Shown: in pieces, positions 28,460 to 41,165 of the stretch
Numbering within the stretch: the stretch's first letter is position 1
How the letters are laid out: every line of letters begins with the position of its first letter
Source of the DNA: Acinetobacter kyonggiensis
GTDB lineage: Bacteria > Pseudomonadota > Gammaproteobacteria > Pseudomonadales > Moraxellaceae
Assembly (NCBI RefSeq): GCF_900107285.1
Contig: NZ_FNPK01000007.1
Coordinates: forward strand, 1-64,000
DNA: 64,000 nt
Direction: 5' to 3'
Made by a program: the position numbers and the translations under genes
Notes under the pieces: generated by a model
Databases searched by the model: none
What the model saw: the letters and a program-made list of their open reading frames with translations, nothing else
What the model was told of the DNA's origin: nothing

Positions 28460-29680
28460 ATGAGCCAAAATATTCATCCGAATCGCCAAGACTTCAATCA
28501 GTATATGGTCCCTGTTTTTGCACCTGCACAATTTATTCCTGTACGAGGCGAAGGTTCTCGTCTGTGGGATCAGGCAGGTAAAGAATACATCGATTTTGCT
28601 GGTGGTATTGCCGTTAATGCTTTGGGGCATGCACATCCTGTAGCGGTTAAAGCCTTGGTTGAACAAGGGCAAAAGCTTTGGCATATTGGCAATGGCTATA
28701 CCAATGAACCAGTTTTGAATTTGGCAAAACAATTGGTCGAAAGTACCTTTGCCGATAAAGTCTTTTTCTGTAATTCAGGTGCAGAAGCCAATGAAGCGGC
28801 ATTGAAATTAGCGCGTAAGGTGGGCTTGCTTTCAGGTTCTGCCAATAAAAATAAAATTATCGCTTTTCAAAATGCCTTTCATGGTCGCACATTATTTACT
28901 GTGACTGCGGGTGGTCAGCCAAAATATTCACAGGATTTTGCACCACTACCTGAAGGTATCCAGCACCTGCCATTTAATGATTTAGATGCTGCACGCGCTG
29001 CCATTGACGCAGAAACTTGCGCAGTGATTGTCGAGCCGATTCAGGGCGAAGGTGGTGTGATTACAGCAACGCCTGAGTTCTTGAAAGGCTTGCGTGAACT
29101 GTGTGATCAACATGGCGCTGTACTGATTTTTGATGAAGTGCAAACAGGTGTGGGCCGTACAGGTTCATTGTATGCCTACATGAATACTGAAGTGACACCA
29201 GACATTTTAACCACAGCGAAGGCATTAGGCGGTGGTTTCCCCATTGGCGCGATGATTGCTACAGACAAATACGCCAATATGTTTGTGGTGGGTGATCACG
29301 GTACGACTTATGGCGGTAACCCGCTGGCGTCTGCGGTGGCAAGTGCGGTATTTGAGTTTATTAATACCCCTGAAGTTTTGAATGGTGTACGTACTCGTGC
29401 ACAGATTTTTGCCGAAGGCTTAAATGAGCTGAATGCACGCTATGGCCTGTTTGAAGAAATCCGAGGTCAAGGCTTATTAATTGGCTGCGTACTTAAAGCT
29501 GAATATGCAGGCAAGGCCAAAGACATTGTTACCCTTGCGGGTCAGGAAGGCTTGTTGGCTTTGGTGGCTGGCCCGAATGTCGTGCGCTTTACACCGTCAT
29601 TAATCATTGCTGAAGAGCAGATTAAAGAAGGCTTACAGCGCTTTGACCGTGCTTTAGCGCGTTTCGTTAACGAGAAATAG
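28460..29680 (+). CDS. astC: Succinylornithine transaminase
   Basis: PLP enzyme of the arginine succinyltransferase (AST) pathway, 406 residues. Class III aminotransferase features: [48 protein letters not shown] and the PLP lysine in [15 protein letters not shown]. The sequence is also compatible with acetylornithine transaminase (ArgD), but the ast neighbours settle the assignment. GAGGATC precedes the ATG; astA follows after 10 bp. Confidence 0.95.
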   Translation: MSQNIHPNRQDFNQYMVPVFAPAQFIPVRGEGSRLWDQAGKEYIDFAGGIAVNALGHAHPVAVKALVEQGQKLWHIGNGYTNEPVLNLAKQLVESTFADKVFFCNSGAEANEAALKLARKVGLLSGSANKNKIIAFQNAFHGRTLFTVTAGGQPKYSQDFAPLPEGIQHLPFNDLDAARAAIDAETCAVIVEPIQGEGGVITATPEFLKGLRELCDQHGAVLIFDEVQTGVGRTGSLYAYMNTEVTPDILTTAKALGGGFPIGAMIATDKYANMFVVGDHGTTYGGNPLASAVASAVFEFINTPEVLNGVRTRAQIFAEGLNELNARYGLFEEIRGQGLLIGCVLKAEYAGKAKDIVTLAGQEGLLALVAGPNVVRFTPSLIIAEEQIKEGLQRFDRALARFVNEK

Positions 29681-29690
29681 GCTTCTCGCT

Positions 29691-32191
<2,501 letters not shown>

Positions 32192-32212
32192 TTCAAGGAT
32201 AGGGAGTTTAAA

Positions 32213-33553
32213 ATGTCAGGCTATGAAATTAATTTTGATGGTTTAGTTGGGCCGACGCATCATTATGCGGGATTGTCATTCGGGAACGAAGCATCGACTA
32301 AAAACCGAAATAATGTTTCCAATCCAAAACTTGCTGCCAAGCAAGGCCTTTTAAAAATGAAGGCTTTGTCGGATATGGGCTTGAAGCAAGGCGTATTTGC
32401 ACCGCAAGAACGTCCACATGTCCCGACTTTACGTAAGTTAGGCTTTCGCGGTGATGATCACAGTGTGATTGAACAGGCGATGCGTACCTCTCCTGCGTTG
32501 TTGTCTGCACTGAGTTCAGCGTCATGTATGTGGACAGCAAATGCGGCAACGGTTTCTCCTTCGGCAGACAGTGCGGATGGACGTGTACATTTTACTGCGG
32601 CCAATTTGAATAACAAATTCCATCGTTCGATTGAACATGAAACCACGTCACGTGTTATGGCTGCGATGTTTAATGATGAACGTTATTTTGCTCATCATGC
32701 TGCACTGCCACCTGTCTCATTATTTGGTGACGAAGGTGCTGCCAATCATAACCGTTTAGGCGGTGCTTATGATCAAGCCAGCGTACAAGTGTTTGTTTAT
32801 GGGCAGCAATTTTTGGGTGGCGGTATTGGCCCGAAACATTATCCTGCGCGTCAGTCGCTTGAAGCCAGTGAAGCCGTTGCACGCCTACACCAGCTTAATC
32901 CTGCACAAACTGTATTTGTACAGCAGCATCCCGATGTGATTGACCAAGGTGTCTTCCACAATGATGTGATTGCGGTGAGCAACCAACAGGTCTTATTCCA
33001 TCACCAGCAAGCCTTTTTAAATCAGACCGAAGCATTGTCTGAAATCCGCCAAAAGATGGCGCATTTAGAACAGGACTTTATTTCGATAGAAGTGCCTGAG
33101 CAGCGTGTCTCGGTGCAAGATGCAGTGAATACCTATTTGTTTAACAGTCAGTTGTTGACTCGTCCAGATGGCGGTATGAGCATCGTTGTACCAGAAGAAT
33201 CGCGTCAAAATAAAGCGGTGTGGGACTATCTGAGTGACATGATCCAGATGGGTACACCGATTGATGACATTAAAGTCTTTGATTTGCGAGAAAGTATGCG
33301 CAATGGCGGTGGGCCAGCTTGTTTACGTCTGCGTGTTGCGGTAAATGAAGCAGAACTGCAAGCCATCAACCCGAATGTGTTGATGAATGACAATTTGTTC
33401 AATCGCTTAAATGTGTGGGTAGATCAACATTACCGTGATGCAATGACTCAGCAAGATTTGGCCGACCCAATGTTGCTGATCGAAAGCCGTACGGCATTGG
33501 ATGAACTCACCCAAATCCTTGGATTGGGTTCAGTTTACCACTTCCAGCAATAG
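32213..33553 (+). CDS. astB: N-succinylarginine dihydrolase
   Basis: Second AST enzyme, hydrolysing N-succinylarginine to N-succinylornithine, CO2 and ammonia. 446 residues of the amidinotransferase-like fold, with [16 protein letters not shown] at the N-terminus, [13 protein letters not shown] and the C-terminal [15 protein letters not shown] that carries the nucleophilic Cys. AGGGAG lies upstream of the ATG. It is 23 bp ahead of astE. Confidence 0.96.
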   Translation: MSGYEINFDGLVGPTHHYAGLSFGNEASTKNRNNVSNPKLAAKQGLLKMKALSDMGLKQGVFAPQERPHVPTLRKLGFRGDDHSVIEQAMRTSPALLSALSSASCMWTANAATVSPSADSADGRVHFTAANLNNKFHRSIEHETTSRVMAAMFNDERYFAHHAALPPVSLFGDEGAANHNRLGGAYDQASVQVFVYGQQFLGGGIGPKHYPARQSLEASEAVARLHQLNPAQTVFVQQHPDVIDQGVFHNDVIAVSNQQVLFHHQQAFLNQTEALSEIRQKMAHLEQDFISIEVPEQRVSVQDAVNTYLFNSQLLTRPDGGMSIVVPEESRQNKAVWDYLSDMIQMGTPIDDIKVFDLRESMRNGGGPACLRLRVAVNEAELQAINPNVLMNDNLFNRLNVWVDQHYRDAMTQQDLADPMLLIESRTALDELTQILGLGSVYHFQQ

Positions 33554-33576
33554 TTCAGCACACGAGTTGAAAGCGT

Positions 33577-34551
33577 ATGATTGATTTCTTAGGTCTGGTT
33601 TTAGAAGCAAAACAACCCGCGTTATCGCGGGGAGTGCTAGACAGTTTTACATGGGAATGGCTGGCTGAAGGGGTTTTATCTTTGACCCCGAAACAGGCCT
33701 ATGAAAAAGTTGTGGTGCTTTCAGCAGGTGTACATGGCAATGAAACTGCGCCAATCGAATTATTGGCACAGTTGAGTCAGGATATTTTTACGGGACAGCT
33801 GGAGCTGAAAGTTCGTTTACTGTTGATCTTAGGCAATCCTGAAGCGATTCGTTCAGGTCAACGCTATATTGAAAATGACATGAATCGCATGTTTTGCGGT
33901 GTGCAGCAGCAATTTGTGGCAACGACAGAAGCACAGCGCGTGGTAGAACTGGAGCAAATCGTGACAGATTTCTTCACGAATAGCCATGCGCAAGCGCAGC
34001 TTTACCATTATGACCTGCATACGGCTATTCGCCCATCATTGCTGCCAACCTTTGCTTTATTTCCGTATCAAACTCATGCCTATGATGCTGCGTTGCTTGC
34101 CAGCCTGAATGCGGCGGAGCTTGATGCTGTTGTGTATCACAATGCCGTAGGAAAAACCTTCACACATTTCACCAGTTCAAAATTTCAGGCGGCAAGTGCC
34201 ACCTTGGAACTGGGACATGCCAAGCCTTTTGGTCAAAATGATTTATCGGCATTCTCTGCCATCGATCAGGTGTTGCGGACTGTACTGAGCGCACAAGATT
34301 TGCCAATGCGTAAGAAAAAGGCGATGCAAACCTTTCAGGTCGCGGATTCCATCATTAAAACGGAAGATGATTTTCAGCTTAATGTTACAGATTCCGCACC
34401 TAATTTTTCAGTGTTCCAGTCTGGTGCAGTGATTGCCACACAGCAGGGTAAACCTTATGTCGTGGCGCAGCAGCAGATCTGGATTTTATTTCCCAATCCT
34501 CAGGTGAAAAAAGGTCTCAGGGCAGGCCTCATTTTAACTGAAGTCAATTAA
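33577..34551 (+). CDS. astE: Succinylglutamate desuccinylase
   Basis: Last AST enzyme, releasing succinate and glutamate. Zn peptidase M14-like (aspartoacylase) fold, 324 residues: zinc ligands in [32 protein letters not shown] and the late [12 protein letters not shown] with catalytic Glu. It ends the operon; no clear intrinsic terminator was seen in the 100 bp after the stop. Confidence 0.95.
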   Translation: MIDFLGLVLEAKQPALSRGVLDSFTWEWLAEGVLSLTPKQAYEKVVVLSAGVHGNETAPIELLAQLSQDIFTGQLELKVRLLLILGNPEAIRSGQRYIENDMNRMFCGVQQQFVATTEAQRVVELEQIVTDFFTNSHAQAQLYHYDLHTAIRPSLLPTFALFPYQTHAYDAALLASLNAAELDAVVYHNAVGKTFTHFTSSKFQAASATLELGHAKPFGQNDLSAFSAIDQVLRTVLSAQDLPMRKKKAMQTFQVADSIIKTEDDFQLNVTDSAPNFSVFQSGAVIATQQGKPYVVAQQQIWILFPNPQVKKGLRAGLILTEVN

Positions 34552-34967
34552 TTTATTTTTAAGTGTCATATTTTAAAATGGTGAAATTATAGTTTTAGGC
34601 TGCATAGTTTTGGTTAACTTTTTAAATGGAATTAAATATATGGATATTGTTAACAATATAAATTTAATATATTCACGCGAAGATGATTCTTATATTAATC
34701 TTCAGCGGGAAGGTTTATATCGTGTTTTATTTAAGCTCATGTTTTTTAATAGAAAATAATTTTATTTTAGCATGTATGTTGCATCTTGCGACAATTATAT
34801 CAGGCAACTCTAGATTTTAAGGATATGGAATCTTGTGCCTGAATAATATGCAGAATAAGTGTATTAAAAATATGTGTGGCTGAATATTGGATTGCAAAAA
34901 ATCAATGATTGATTTCTGCGTAATCCCATATTTACAACCTGATGTGTTGTAAATTGGAGTAATAAAC
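34552..34967. other. Intergenic region before the CycA-type permease
   Basis: 416 bp, very AT-rich, with the permease promoter near its right end. A 39-codon frame (34640-34759) has no recognisable product and no ribosome site. Nothing else is seen. Confidence 0.5.
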
Positions 34968-36467
34968 ATGATGAATGGCAACAAGAACAATCGATCAAAT
35001 GAAGCGCTGGAAGGTGATTTGCTGGGCGGGCATCATTATGAGTCGGTTGAAGAAGAAAAATTAGAGCGGTCACTAACGAACCGTCATATTCAGATGATCG
35101 CCATTGGCGGCGCCATTGGCACGGGTCTATTTATGGGATCGGGCAAGACACTGGCTGTGTCGGGCACCTCGATTATTTTGACCTATTTAATTATTGGCTT
35201 TTTCTTCTTCTTCGTCATGCGCGCGATGGGAGAGCTTCTGCTTTCCAATACCAACTATAAGTCTTTTGCTGATTTTGCCACGGCTTATTTAGGGCCTTGG
35301 GCAGGCTTTTTCTTAGGCTGGTCATATTGGCTAAGCTGGATTGTGACTGCAATTGCGGATGTGATTGTGATAGGTGGCTATGCCCAGTTCTGGTATCCCG
35401 ATTTACCCGCATGGATACCGGCTTTTAGCTCTATTGTTATTTTAACCTTGCTGAATTTTGTTGCGGTGAAATTGTTTGGTGAAGTCGAATTCTGGTTTGC
35501 CCTGATTAAGATTCTCGCGATTATCTTGCTTCTGATGGTGGGGATTTATTTGGTTACCGTTGGTTTTGTCTCTCCAGATGGTGTTAAGGCTTCTTTGGCA
35601 CATGTTGTAGATCGGCAATCCATGTTTCCCTATGGTGTCAGTGGTTTCTTAGCGGGCTTCCAGATTGCTGTTTTTGCTTTTGTCGGTATTGAATTGGTTG
35701 GGACAACGGCAGCAGAAACCAAAGATCCGCATACGGCTTTACCACGTGCGATTAACTCTATTCCTTTACGAATTTTATTGTTCTACGTTGGCGCACTGGT
35801 ATGTATTATTGCGGTCACGTCTTGGGCACATATTTCACCCGATAAAAGCCCGTTCGTAGAAATGTTTACCCTCATTGGCTTGCCTGCTGCGGCCAGTATT
35901 GTCAACTTTGTTGTGGCAACTTCAGCGATGTCTTCGGCAAACAGCGGCGTCTTTGCCACCAGTCGTATGTTATATGGTTTGGCGGTTGAAAAAGATGCAC
36001 CTAAAAGCTTTGGTCGCTTGTCAAAAAGCAAAGTGCCTGTCATTAGTTTGTTGTTTTCGATGTTGTGTGTGGTGATTGGTACATCCATTTTATTTGTTGT
36101 ACCGAATGTGATGACGGCCTTTATTATTATTTCGGCCTTTACCTCTATTTTGTGTATTTTCACCTTTGCGATGATTATTTTGTCTTATTTGGCATATCGC
36201 AAGAAAGCACCAGAATTACATCAACAATCTGCTTATAAAATGCCGGGTGGGGTCTTTATGGCGTGGATTACCTTGGCTTTTCTGATTTTTGTGGTTGCGA
36301 TTTTGGCATTAGATCATGACACCATGATTTCTTTGGCTTTTTCACCTTTGTGGTTCATCGGACTCTTTATTGCTTATCGCTACAAGAGCAAAAAATACGT
36401 GCAACGTTCATGGATTTTGACCCATGGCAAACGTATAGAACCTGAGGAATTTCACGAGAATAACTAG
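34968..36467 (+). CDS. Amino acid permease, CycA-like (AAT family of APC transporters)
   Basis: 499 residues and about 12 membrane helices: proton-coupled amino acid importer in the inner membrane. From memory it follows E. coli CycA (D-serine/D-alanine/glycine) closely, with LTNRHIQMIAIGGAIGTGL, FVMRAMGELLLSN, FVGIELVGTTAAETKDP and SSANSGVFATSRMLYGLA. Substrate is probably a small neutral amino acid; the ast genes upstream hint at an alternative, but sequence favours CycA. GGAGTAAT precedes the ATG. A 17-bp hairpin follows 50 bp after the stop. Confidence 0.9.
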   Translation: MMNGNKNNRSNEALEGDLLGGHHYESVEEEKLERSLTNRHIQMIAIGGAIGTGLFMGSGKTLAVSGTSIILTYLIIGFFFFFVMRAMGELLLSNTNYKSFADFATAYLGPWAGFFLGWSYWLSWIVTAIADVIVIGGYAQFWYPDLPAWIPAFSSIVILTLLNFVAVKLFGEVEFWFALIKILAIILLLMVGIYLVTVGFVSPDGVKASLAHVVDRQSMFPYGVSGFLAGFQIAVFAFVGIELVGTTAAETKDPHTALPRAINSIPLRILLFYVGALVCIIAVTSWAHISPDKSPFVEMFTLIGLPAAASIVNFVVATSAMSSANSGVFATSRMLYGLAVEKDAPKSFGRLSKSKVPVISLLFSMLCVVIGTSILFVVPNVMTAFIIISAFTSILCIFTFAMIILSYLAYRKKAPELHQQSAYKMPGGVFMAWITLAFLIFVVAILALDHDTMISLAFSPLWFIGLFIAYRYKSKKYVQRSWILTHGKRIEPEEFHENN

Positions 36468-36516
36468 GGTCTGTTGAGAATTAGCAAGCATCTGTTGACC
36501 TTTATTATTTAAAAAT

Positions 36517-36563
36517 AGCGGGAAGTAAAATTCAATGACCAAACTGAATTTACTTCCCGCTTT
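36517..36563 (+). terminator. Large hairpin after the permease gene
   Basis: 36517-36534 pairs with 36545-36561: 17 bp with one bulged A and a 10-nt loop, then ttgactt. Just upstream, TCTGTTGA occurs twice (36470-36498). The rest of the 36468-36763 gap shows no gene. Confidence 0.72.
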
Positions 36564-36763
36564 GACTTGTACAATGCTGACTGATCATAGTCCCCATACA
36601 AATTTCATTAAATGTATAAAACTGTTAGGATAATCCATGATGCAAAAATTGCATCTGATGTAGGCGTTAAATTTGACTGAAGACAAAACCGAAATTGTTC
36701 GAAACCAATTAAAGTGCCTAGCATCCGCTATACGAGATCAGCCATATTATGATCCAAGATAAA

Positions 36764-38116
36764 CTAACGCATGGTGACGAATTCTTCGGCTGAAGTAGGG
36801 TGTATGGCGACTGTATCGTCAAAGTCTTTTTTGGTGGCACCCATTTTCAGGGCGACGGCAAAACCTTGCAGGATTTCATCCATTCCATAACCAATACCAT
36901 GAATACCAATAATTTTTTCCTCTGTGCCAGAGCAAATCAATTTCATTTTTGACACTTGTCGATGCTGCGTGACTGCCGTATACATGGAAGTAAAAGACGA
37001 GCTATAGACTTTAATTTGATCTTGACCAAATTCGGCAATCGCTTGTTCTTCGGTTAAACCAACAGTCCCAATAGGGGGATGACTAAACACAACTGTCGGT
37101 ATATTTTCGTAATTTAGATATTCTTCAGATTTGCCATTGAACAAGCGCTCTGAAAGCTTGCGACCAGCAGCAACGGCAACAGGCGTTAATTCTGCTTTTC
37201 CAGTAATATCTCCTACCGCATAAAGACCGAATTGGGTGGTATTTTGAAATTGATCAACTTGAATGTAGCCTGAATCATTCAATTGAATATTGGTGCGCTC
37301 TAATTTAAGCGCTTTCGTATTGGGCTCTCTGCCTATTGCCCAGATCAGACAATCAATTATATGCTGCGTGCCATCCTCAAGCTGTAAAAGCAAAGACTGA
37401 TCTTCGAGTTTGGACACTTTAACCGGAGTCGCTTGTGTGTGAACTTGAATGTGATCACTGCGCATACTTTCTAATAATGTTTCACCTAAAAACTGGTCTA
37501 GACTGCGTAATGGCAAATTTTTACGTATAAAAAGTTGAACATCGGAACCTAAAGAATTTAAAACACCCGCGAGTTCAACCGCGATATAACCTGAGCCAAT
37601 AATTGCGGTACGTTTTGGTAGTTCTTGTAACTCAAAGAAACCATTTGAATCAATGCCGTGTTCTGCACCTTCAATATTCGGGCGCGAAGGCTGCGTTCCC
37701 GTGGCAATTAAAATATGCTCTGCTGTGAATATTTCACCGTTGACTTCAATTGTTTTATGATCAATAAATGTCGCGAAGCCATGAATAACATCGACCTGAT
37801 TTTTGCTCAGACCAGATTGATAAGAGGCATGAATTCTTTGAATATAAGCTTGTCTATTTTCGACGAGCTTTTTCCAGTCGAAGCTTTTCAGTTCGCTATC
37901 AAAGCCATAATCAGAACCATATTTTTGAATGGCATCCGCAATTTGAGCAGAATACCACATGACTTTTTTAGGTACACAGCCGACATTGACACATGTCCCA
38001 CCCAGATCACCCACTTCAATCAAAGCACATTTTTTGCCATAAGACGCAGCACGATTCACCGATGCAATTCCGCCACTCCCTCCACCAATTGCAATGTAGT
38101 CATAGTGTTTAGACAT
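36764..38116 (-). CDS. gor: Glutathione-disulfide reductase
   Basis: FAD enzyme that regenerates GSH from GSSG with NADPH in the cytoplasm. 450 residues, class I pyridine nucleotide-disulfide oxidoreductase: [20 protein letters not shown] (FAD), redox pair in [16 protein letters not shown] (Cys42/Cys47), [11 protein letters not shown] (NADPH), AVGDITG and the C-terminal [12 protein letters not shown] with the catalytic His-Glu. GAGGTAC precedes the ATG. Monocistronic. Confidence 0.96.
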   Translation of the reverse strand: MSKHYDYIAIGGGSGGIASVNRAASYGKKCALIEVGDLGGTCVNVGCVPKKVMWYSAQIADAIQKYGSDYGFDSELKSFDWKKLVENRQAYIQRIHASYQSGLSKNQVDVIHGFATFIDHKTIEVNGEIFTAEHILIATGTQPSRPNIEGAEHGIDSNGFFELQELPKRTAIIGSGYIAVELAGVLNSLGSDVQLFIRKNLPLRSLDQFLGETLLESMRSDHIQVHTQATPVKVSKLEDQSLLLQLEDGTQHIIDCLIWAIGREPNTKALKLERTNIQLNDSGYIQVDQFQNTTQFGLYAVGDITGKAELTPVAVAAGRKLSERLFNGKSEEYLNYENIPTVVFSHPPIGTVGLTEEQAIAEFGQDQIKVYSSSFTSMYTAVTQHRQVSKMKLICSGTEEKIIGIHGIGYGMDEILQGFAVALKMGATKKDFDDTVAIHPTSAEEFVTMR

Positions 38117-38417
38117 AAAGTACCTCGTTATATTTTCAAGTTATTTTATTTGAGATGGACGCTTGATTGTAAACGCTCAAAGTAGGAATAACAGAAGTTT
38201 AACATTGGCTAAATTTAAGTCATTGCAATGTTTTGTATCCATTTCTGCCACAAGTTGTTGTTTGTTTGAAGCTGAGGATTGACCAATATCTTGTAGCGAG
38301 TGATTTGTTTAGCTCACTTTTGTGCTAAAAAAATTTACAGGGAATAATGTAGGTTTTTATCGTATAAAAGACATGGTGAAATTTGGATATGATGAACTGT
38401 TGTAAATTTATAAAATC
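38117..38417. other. Intergenic region upstream of gor
   Basis: 301 bp, AT-rich, holding the gor promoter (minus) and the 3' side of the small membrane-protein gene. Nothing else is recognised. Confidence 0.5.
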
Positions 38418-38579
38418 TTAATTTAAATATGAATGATCCGCTCCTACAGCGAATATCACGCCAATAATAAATATAGAGCAGTAGATAAAAAACCACAAAA
38501 TTGCGCGTTTAAATGCTTTATCTGAAATAGAGCTATCGGCATATTGCGGTGCTTTTCTTGAATTTTGCTCATTGTTCAT
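38418..38579 (-). CDS. Small single-pass membrane protein, unknown function
   Basis: 53 residues from ATG 38579: a polar, charged N-terminus (MNNEQNSRKAPQYADSS), a basic KAFKR, then one hydrophobic helix (AILWFFIYCSIFIIGVIFAV) and a short tail. The longer frame from 38672 would add an implausible leader. No strong ribosome site is seen. The composition looks like a real small inner-membrane protein; function unknown. Confidence 0.5.
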   Translation of the reverse strand: MNNEQNSRKAPQYADSSISDKAFKRAILWFFIYCSIFIIGVIFAVGADHSYLN

Positions 38580-39008
38580 TGTCAAATCGCTATCAGTATT
38601 GAAGATAAAATGATTATGTAGCGTTTGACTTGAGAGCTGTAGATACAAAAAATGATTAAAAAAATATAACAAATTTTTGTGTTTTGATTCATCTGTTATT
38701 GTGATCTGGATATAAATATAACAACAGGCTGTTTGCCTCAGTCATTTTTGATTGATGCACGTTATTTAATACATGAATTTGCCTTATATAAAATCAGAGA
38801 GTCAAAATACATGGGTAAATGAAATCATTGCCAAGAATTTCAATATGTACTGATCCGCTAGAATGATGTTATAAAAATATGCTAGCTTTAGCTTATAGTG
38901 ATCTTGAGTTGAGATTGTGATCTTTTAATAGACTTTATATAAAACAATATCTTATTGAGATTTATAGGGTCATTTGGGTTTATGGGCAAAGTTTAAGAAC
39001 TGATTCTG
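38580..39008. other. Intergenic region upstream of the sigma-54 activator gene
   Basis: 429 bp, AT-rich. It must hold the promoters of the activator (plus) and the small membrane protein (minus). No recognisable motif was found. Confidence 0.45.
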
Positions 39009-40883
39009 ATGGCGCTGTGTTGCATCATGATGTCTAATTTAGACCCAGCCCTGTATTATTTAAATAATGGATTCGTTTGGGATATGATCATGGATGGTTT
39101 ATCTAAATTTTCTTGGCAGGATATCAAGCATAACTTTTATAACACTGGCGAGCTTCCAGAGTCTATTGAAAAAAATTCGCCTATTATTCAAGCATGGGAG
39201 CAATCTAAACAAGCAGGGCTGAGCCCATTTTTCAAAGTGACCTCTTTACAGGGCTTTCCTTTAGACAGCTTGTCATTAGAAGATCAAAATCTAGCCACGC
39301 TGACAGAAAAGGTTTTAGACGATATATGGCAACTATTTGGACAGCAAGATGTCAGTGTTTATTTAATTAATAACCATTCAAAAATTATTGCAGAAAAGCA
39401 CAATTCTTCCTTAGGTGAAAAATATCATTTTTTACAGCCGGGTCGAATTATTGAACTGTCAACTTTTGGCGCAATTGCCCCCACGTGTAGTATCCGTTCC
39501 AAACAACCTATGGTAATGGTGGGGCATCAGCATTATCTGAATGAATTTGCCGATTATTCCTGTGCTTCAGTCCCTGTTTTTAATGGCTGTGGTGATGTAT
39601 TGGGGGCTTTGAATGTTACTTCTACACGAGGTTTATTGGCAACCAATTGGTTAAGACATTTACTGTATCAAAGCTATGTTTTAGAAAATAAAATTATTTT
39701 ATCCAAAATAACAACCAATCAGCGTGTTTTACATTTTCAGCACTCTAAAGATCTGTTACATAATACTTATGCTGGACTGATTGTGATTGATGAATTTGGG
39801 CAGATACTTAAAGTCAACCAAATGGCATTAAAGTTGTTAAATTGTACTATTGAGCATTTATTGAAGCAGAATATTTCGGACTTCTTTGTTGCAGAGCATT
39901 TTTTCCAACATCAGAGCGAAGCATCATTTTTTATACAAAGTCATGATCATGCTTTTTTCTATGCTTATCTAGAAACAATCGTTCAGAAGTCACAGGCTAT
40001 TCATAAACAGATTCAAACTTCGACGGGTGTCGATAAAGCTTTTAAAGCACTTCAAGCGGATATTCCTGTATTAATCACCGGTGAAACAGGTACGGGCAAA
40101 GATTATTTTGCACAAAACTTACATCAAAAATTGAACTCAAATTTGCCCTTTATTTCAATTAATTGTGGCGCAATTCCAGAAAACTTACTTGAAGCTGAAT
40201 TATTCGGTTATGAGAGCGGGGCATTTACCGGGGCAAAAAAACAGGGTGAAAAAGGGCTGATTGAATTAGCAGATCAGGGGATTTTATTTTTAGATGAAAT
40301 TGGTGATTTACCCTTACATCTGCAAGTGAAAATCTTAAGAGTATTGCAAGATCAGCATTTTTACCGTGTCGGTGGGCGTAAGCCCATTAAGTCGTCATTT
40401 CGTTTGATTTGTGCAACCAATCAAAATTTAAAAAAAATGGTGGAACAACAATCATTCCGTAGTGATTTATATTATCGCATCCGAGGTTTTGAGGTTTATT
40501 TAGAGCCGTTACGCTTACGCGCAGACAAGCAATCTATTTTGCATTCCATTTTAACCAGTTTAGAGGTTTCCGATTGGACTGTTCAGGTTGAACAGCAGTT
40601 TAAGCAATATCCATGGCCGGGAAATATTCGTGAGTTGATTCATGTGCTTAAATTATCCACTGCATTTAAAGAAGGAACGTGTTTAGAACAACTCTGTTTA
40701 CCCGAATCGCAGGTGTCCTCGCCCACATTAACTGAGGATAGTATTTTGCTTCAAGCTAATTTAGAAACGGTGACTAAGCGATTAATTCTTCAGGTCTTAC
40801 AAGAAGAAAAGGGCAATATTGCGCGTACTGCCAAACGGCTCAACATTTCTAGAACAACGGTATATAAATATTTAGATAGCTAA
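39009..40883 (+). CDS. Sigma-54-dependent activator, AcoR/AreR-like
   Basis: 624 residues. An N-terminal sensor (about 1-230, GAF-like as in AcoR) and a PAS-like segment (about 245-300, AGLIVIDEFGQILKVN) precede an AAA+ domain with Walker A GETGTGKD (358-365), the sigma-54-contact loop GAFTGA (404-409) and Walker B LFLDEIGD. The C-terminus is a Fis-type helix-turn-helix (NIARTAKRLNISRTTVYKYL). Start is uncertain: 39009, 39027 or an internal Met are possible and no clear ribosome site decides. It lies upstream of a canonical sigma-54 promoter driving aryl-alcohol genes, matching the areR-areCB layout in A. baylyi. The inducer is probably an aromatic alcohol or aldehyde (inference). Confidence 0.9.
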   Translation: MALCCIMMSNLDPALYYLNNGFVWDMIMDGLSKFSWQDIKHNFYNTGELPESIEKNSPIIQAWEQSKQAGLSPFFKVTSLQGFPLDSLSLEDQNLATLTEKVLDDIWQLFGQQDVSVYLINNHSKIIAEKHNSSLGEKYHFLQPGRIIELSTFGAIAPTCSIRSKQPMVMVGHQHYLNEFADYSCASVPVFNGCGDVLGALNVTSTRGLLATNWLRHLLYQSYVLENKIILSKITTNQRVLHFQHSKDLLHNTYAGLIVIDEFGQILKVNQMALKLLNCTIEHLLKQNISDFFVAEHFFQHQSEASFFIQSHDHAFFYAYLETIVQKSQAIHKQIQTSTGVDKAFKALQADIPVLITGETGTGKDYFAQNLHQKLNSNLPFISINCGAIPENLLEAELFGYESGAFTGAKKQGEKGLIELADQGILFLDEIGDLPLHLQVKILRVLQDQHFYRVGGRKPIKSSFRLICATNQNLKKMVEQQSFRSDLYYRIRGFEVYLEPLRLRADKQSILHSILTSLEVSDWTVQVEQQFKQYPWPGNIRELIHVLKLSTAFKEGTCLEQLCLPESQVSSPTLTEDSILLQANLETVTKRLILQVLQEEKGNIARTAKRLNISRTTVYKYLDS

Positions 40884-40903
40884 TTTTTAATTTTCGCATC
40901 ATC

Positions 40904-40942
40904 AAAAAAGTGACTGTCTGTTTATTGGACAGTCACTTTTTT
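40904..40942 (+). terminator. Terminator of the sigma-54 activator gene
   Basis: Perfect 15-bp stem (40904-40918 with 40928-40942), 9-nt loop, A-run before and T-run within the 3' arm. It lies 20 bp past the stop. Its centre also contains a candidate activator site (see next entry). Confidence 0.9.
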
Positions 40943-40963
40943 ATTGTGTCCATTTTATGGACA
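40915..40963 (+). promoter_or_regulatory. Pair of enhancer-like palindromes (UAS) for the sigma-54 activator
   Basis: Site 2 is a perfect palindrome TGTCCAT-TTT-ATGGACA (40947-40963). Site 1, TGTCTGTTTATTGGACA (40915-40931), matches it at 13 of 17 positions including both TGTC...GGACA ends. Centres are 32 bp apart, three helical turns. They lie 50-100 bp upstream of the -24/-12 promoter. This is the arrangement expected for a bacterial enhancer-binding protein such as the adjacent AcoR-like regulator. Confidence 0.72.
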
Positions 40964-41012
40964 TGGGGGAGTTTTTATTTTTATAAGATATTGATTAATA
41001 ATATTTAAATTA

Positions 41013-41030
41013 TTGGCATGTAAACTGCAA
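41013..41030 (+). promoter_or_regulatory. Sigma-54 (-24/-12) promoter
   Basis: TTGGCATG-TAAAC-TGCAA: GG at 41015-41016 and GC at 41027-41028, exactly ten bases apart as in the RpoN consensus TGGCAC-N5-TTGC. Transcription would start near 41040, about 125 bp before the channel gene. Confidence 0.82.
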
Positions 41031-41165
41031 TTATTCTATTGCTCATACTCAATGAAGAAAGACTCTGGATGGTTTTTGGCAAAGGCTCAACGGATTTAAC
41101 CGCCATTAAAAGTTCAAAAAAAGAGATGAGTCATTAAGGATAATTTGAATGAAAGGAAACATATT

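Noticed and set aside
34640..34759. 39-codon frame after astE
   Set aside because: No ribosome site, no recognisable composition, and an AT-rich spacer gives such frames by chance.
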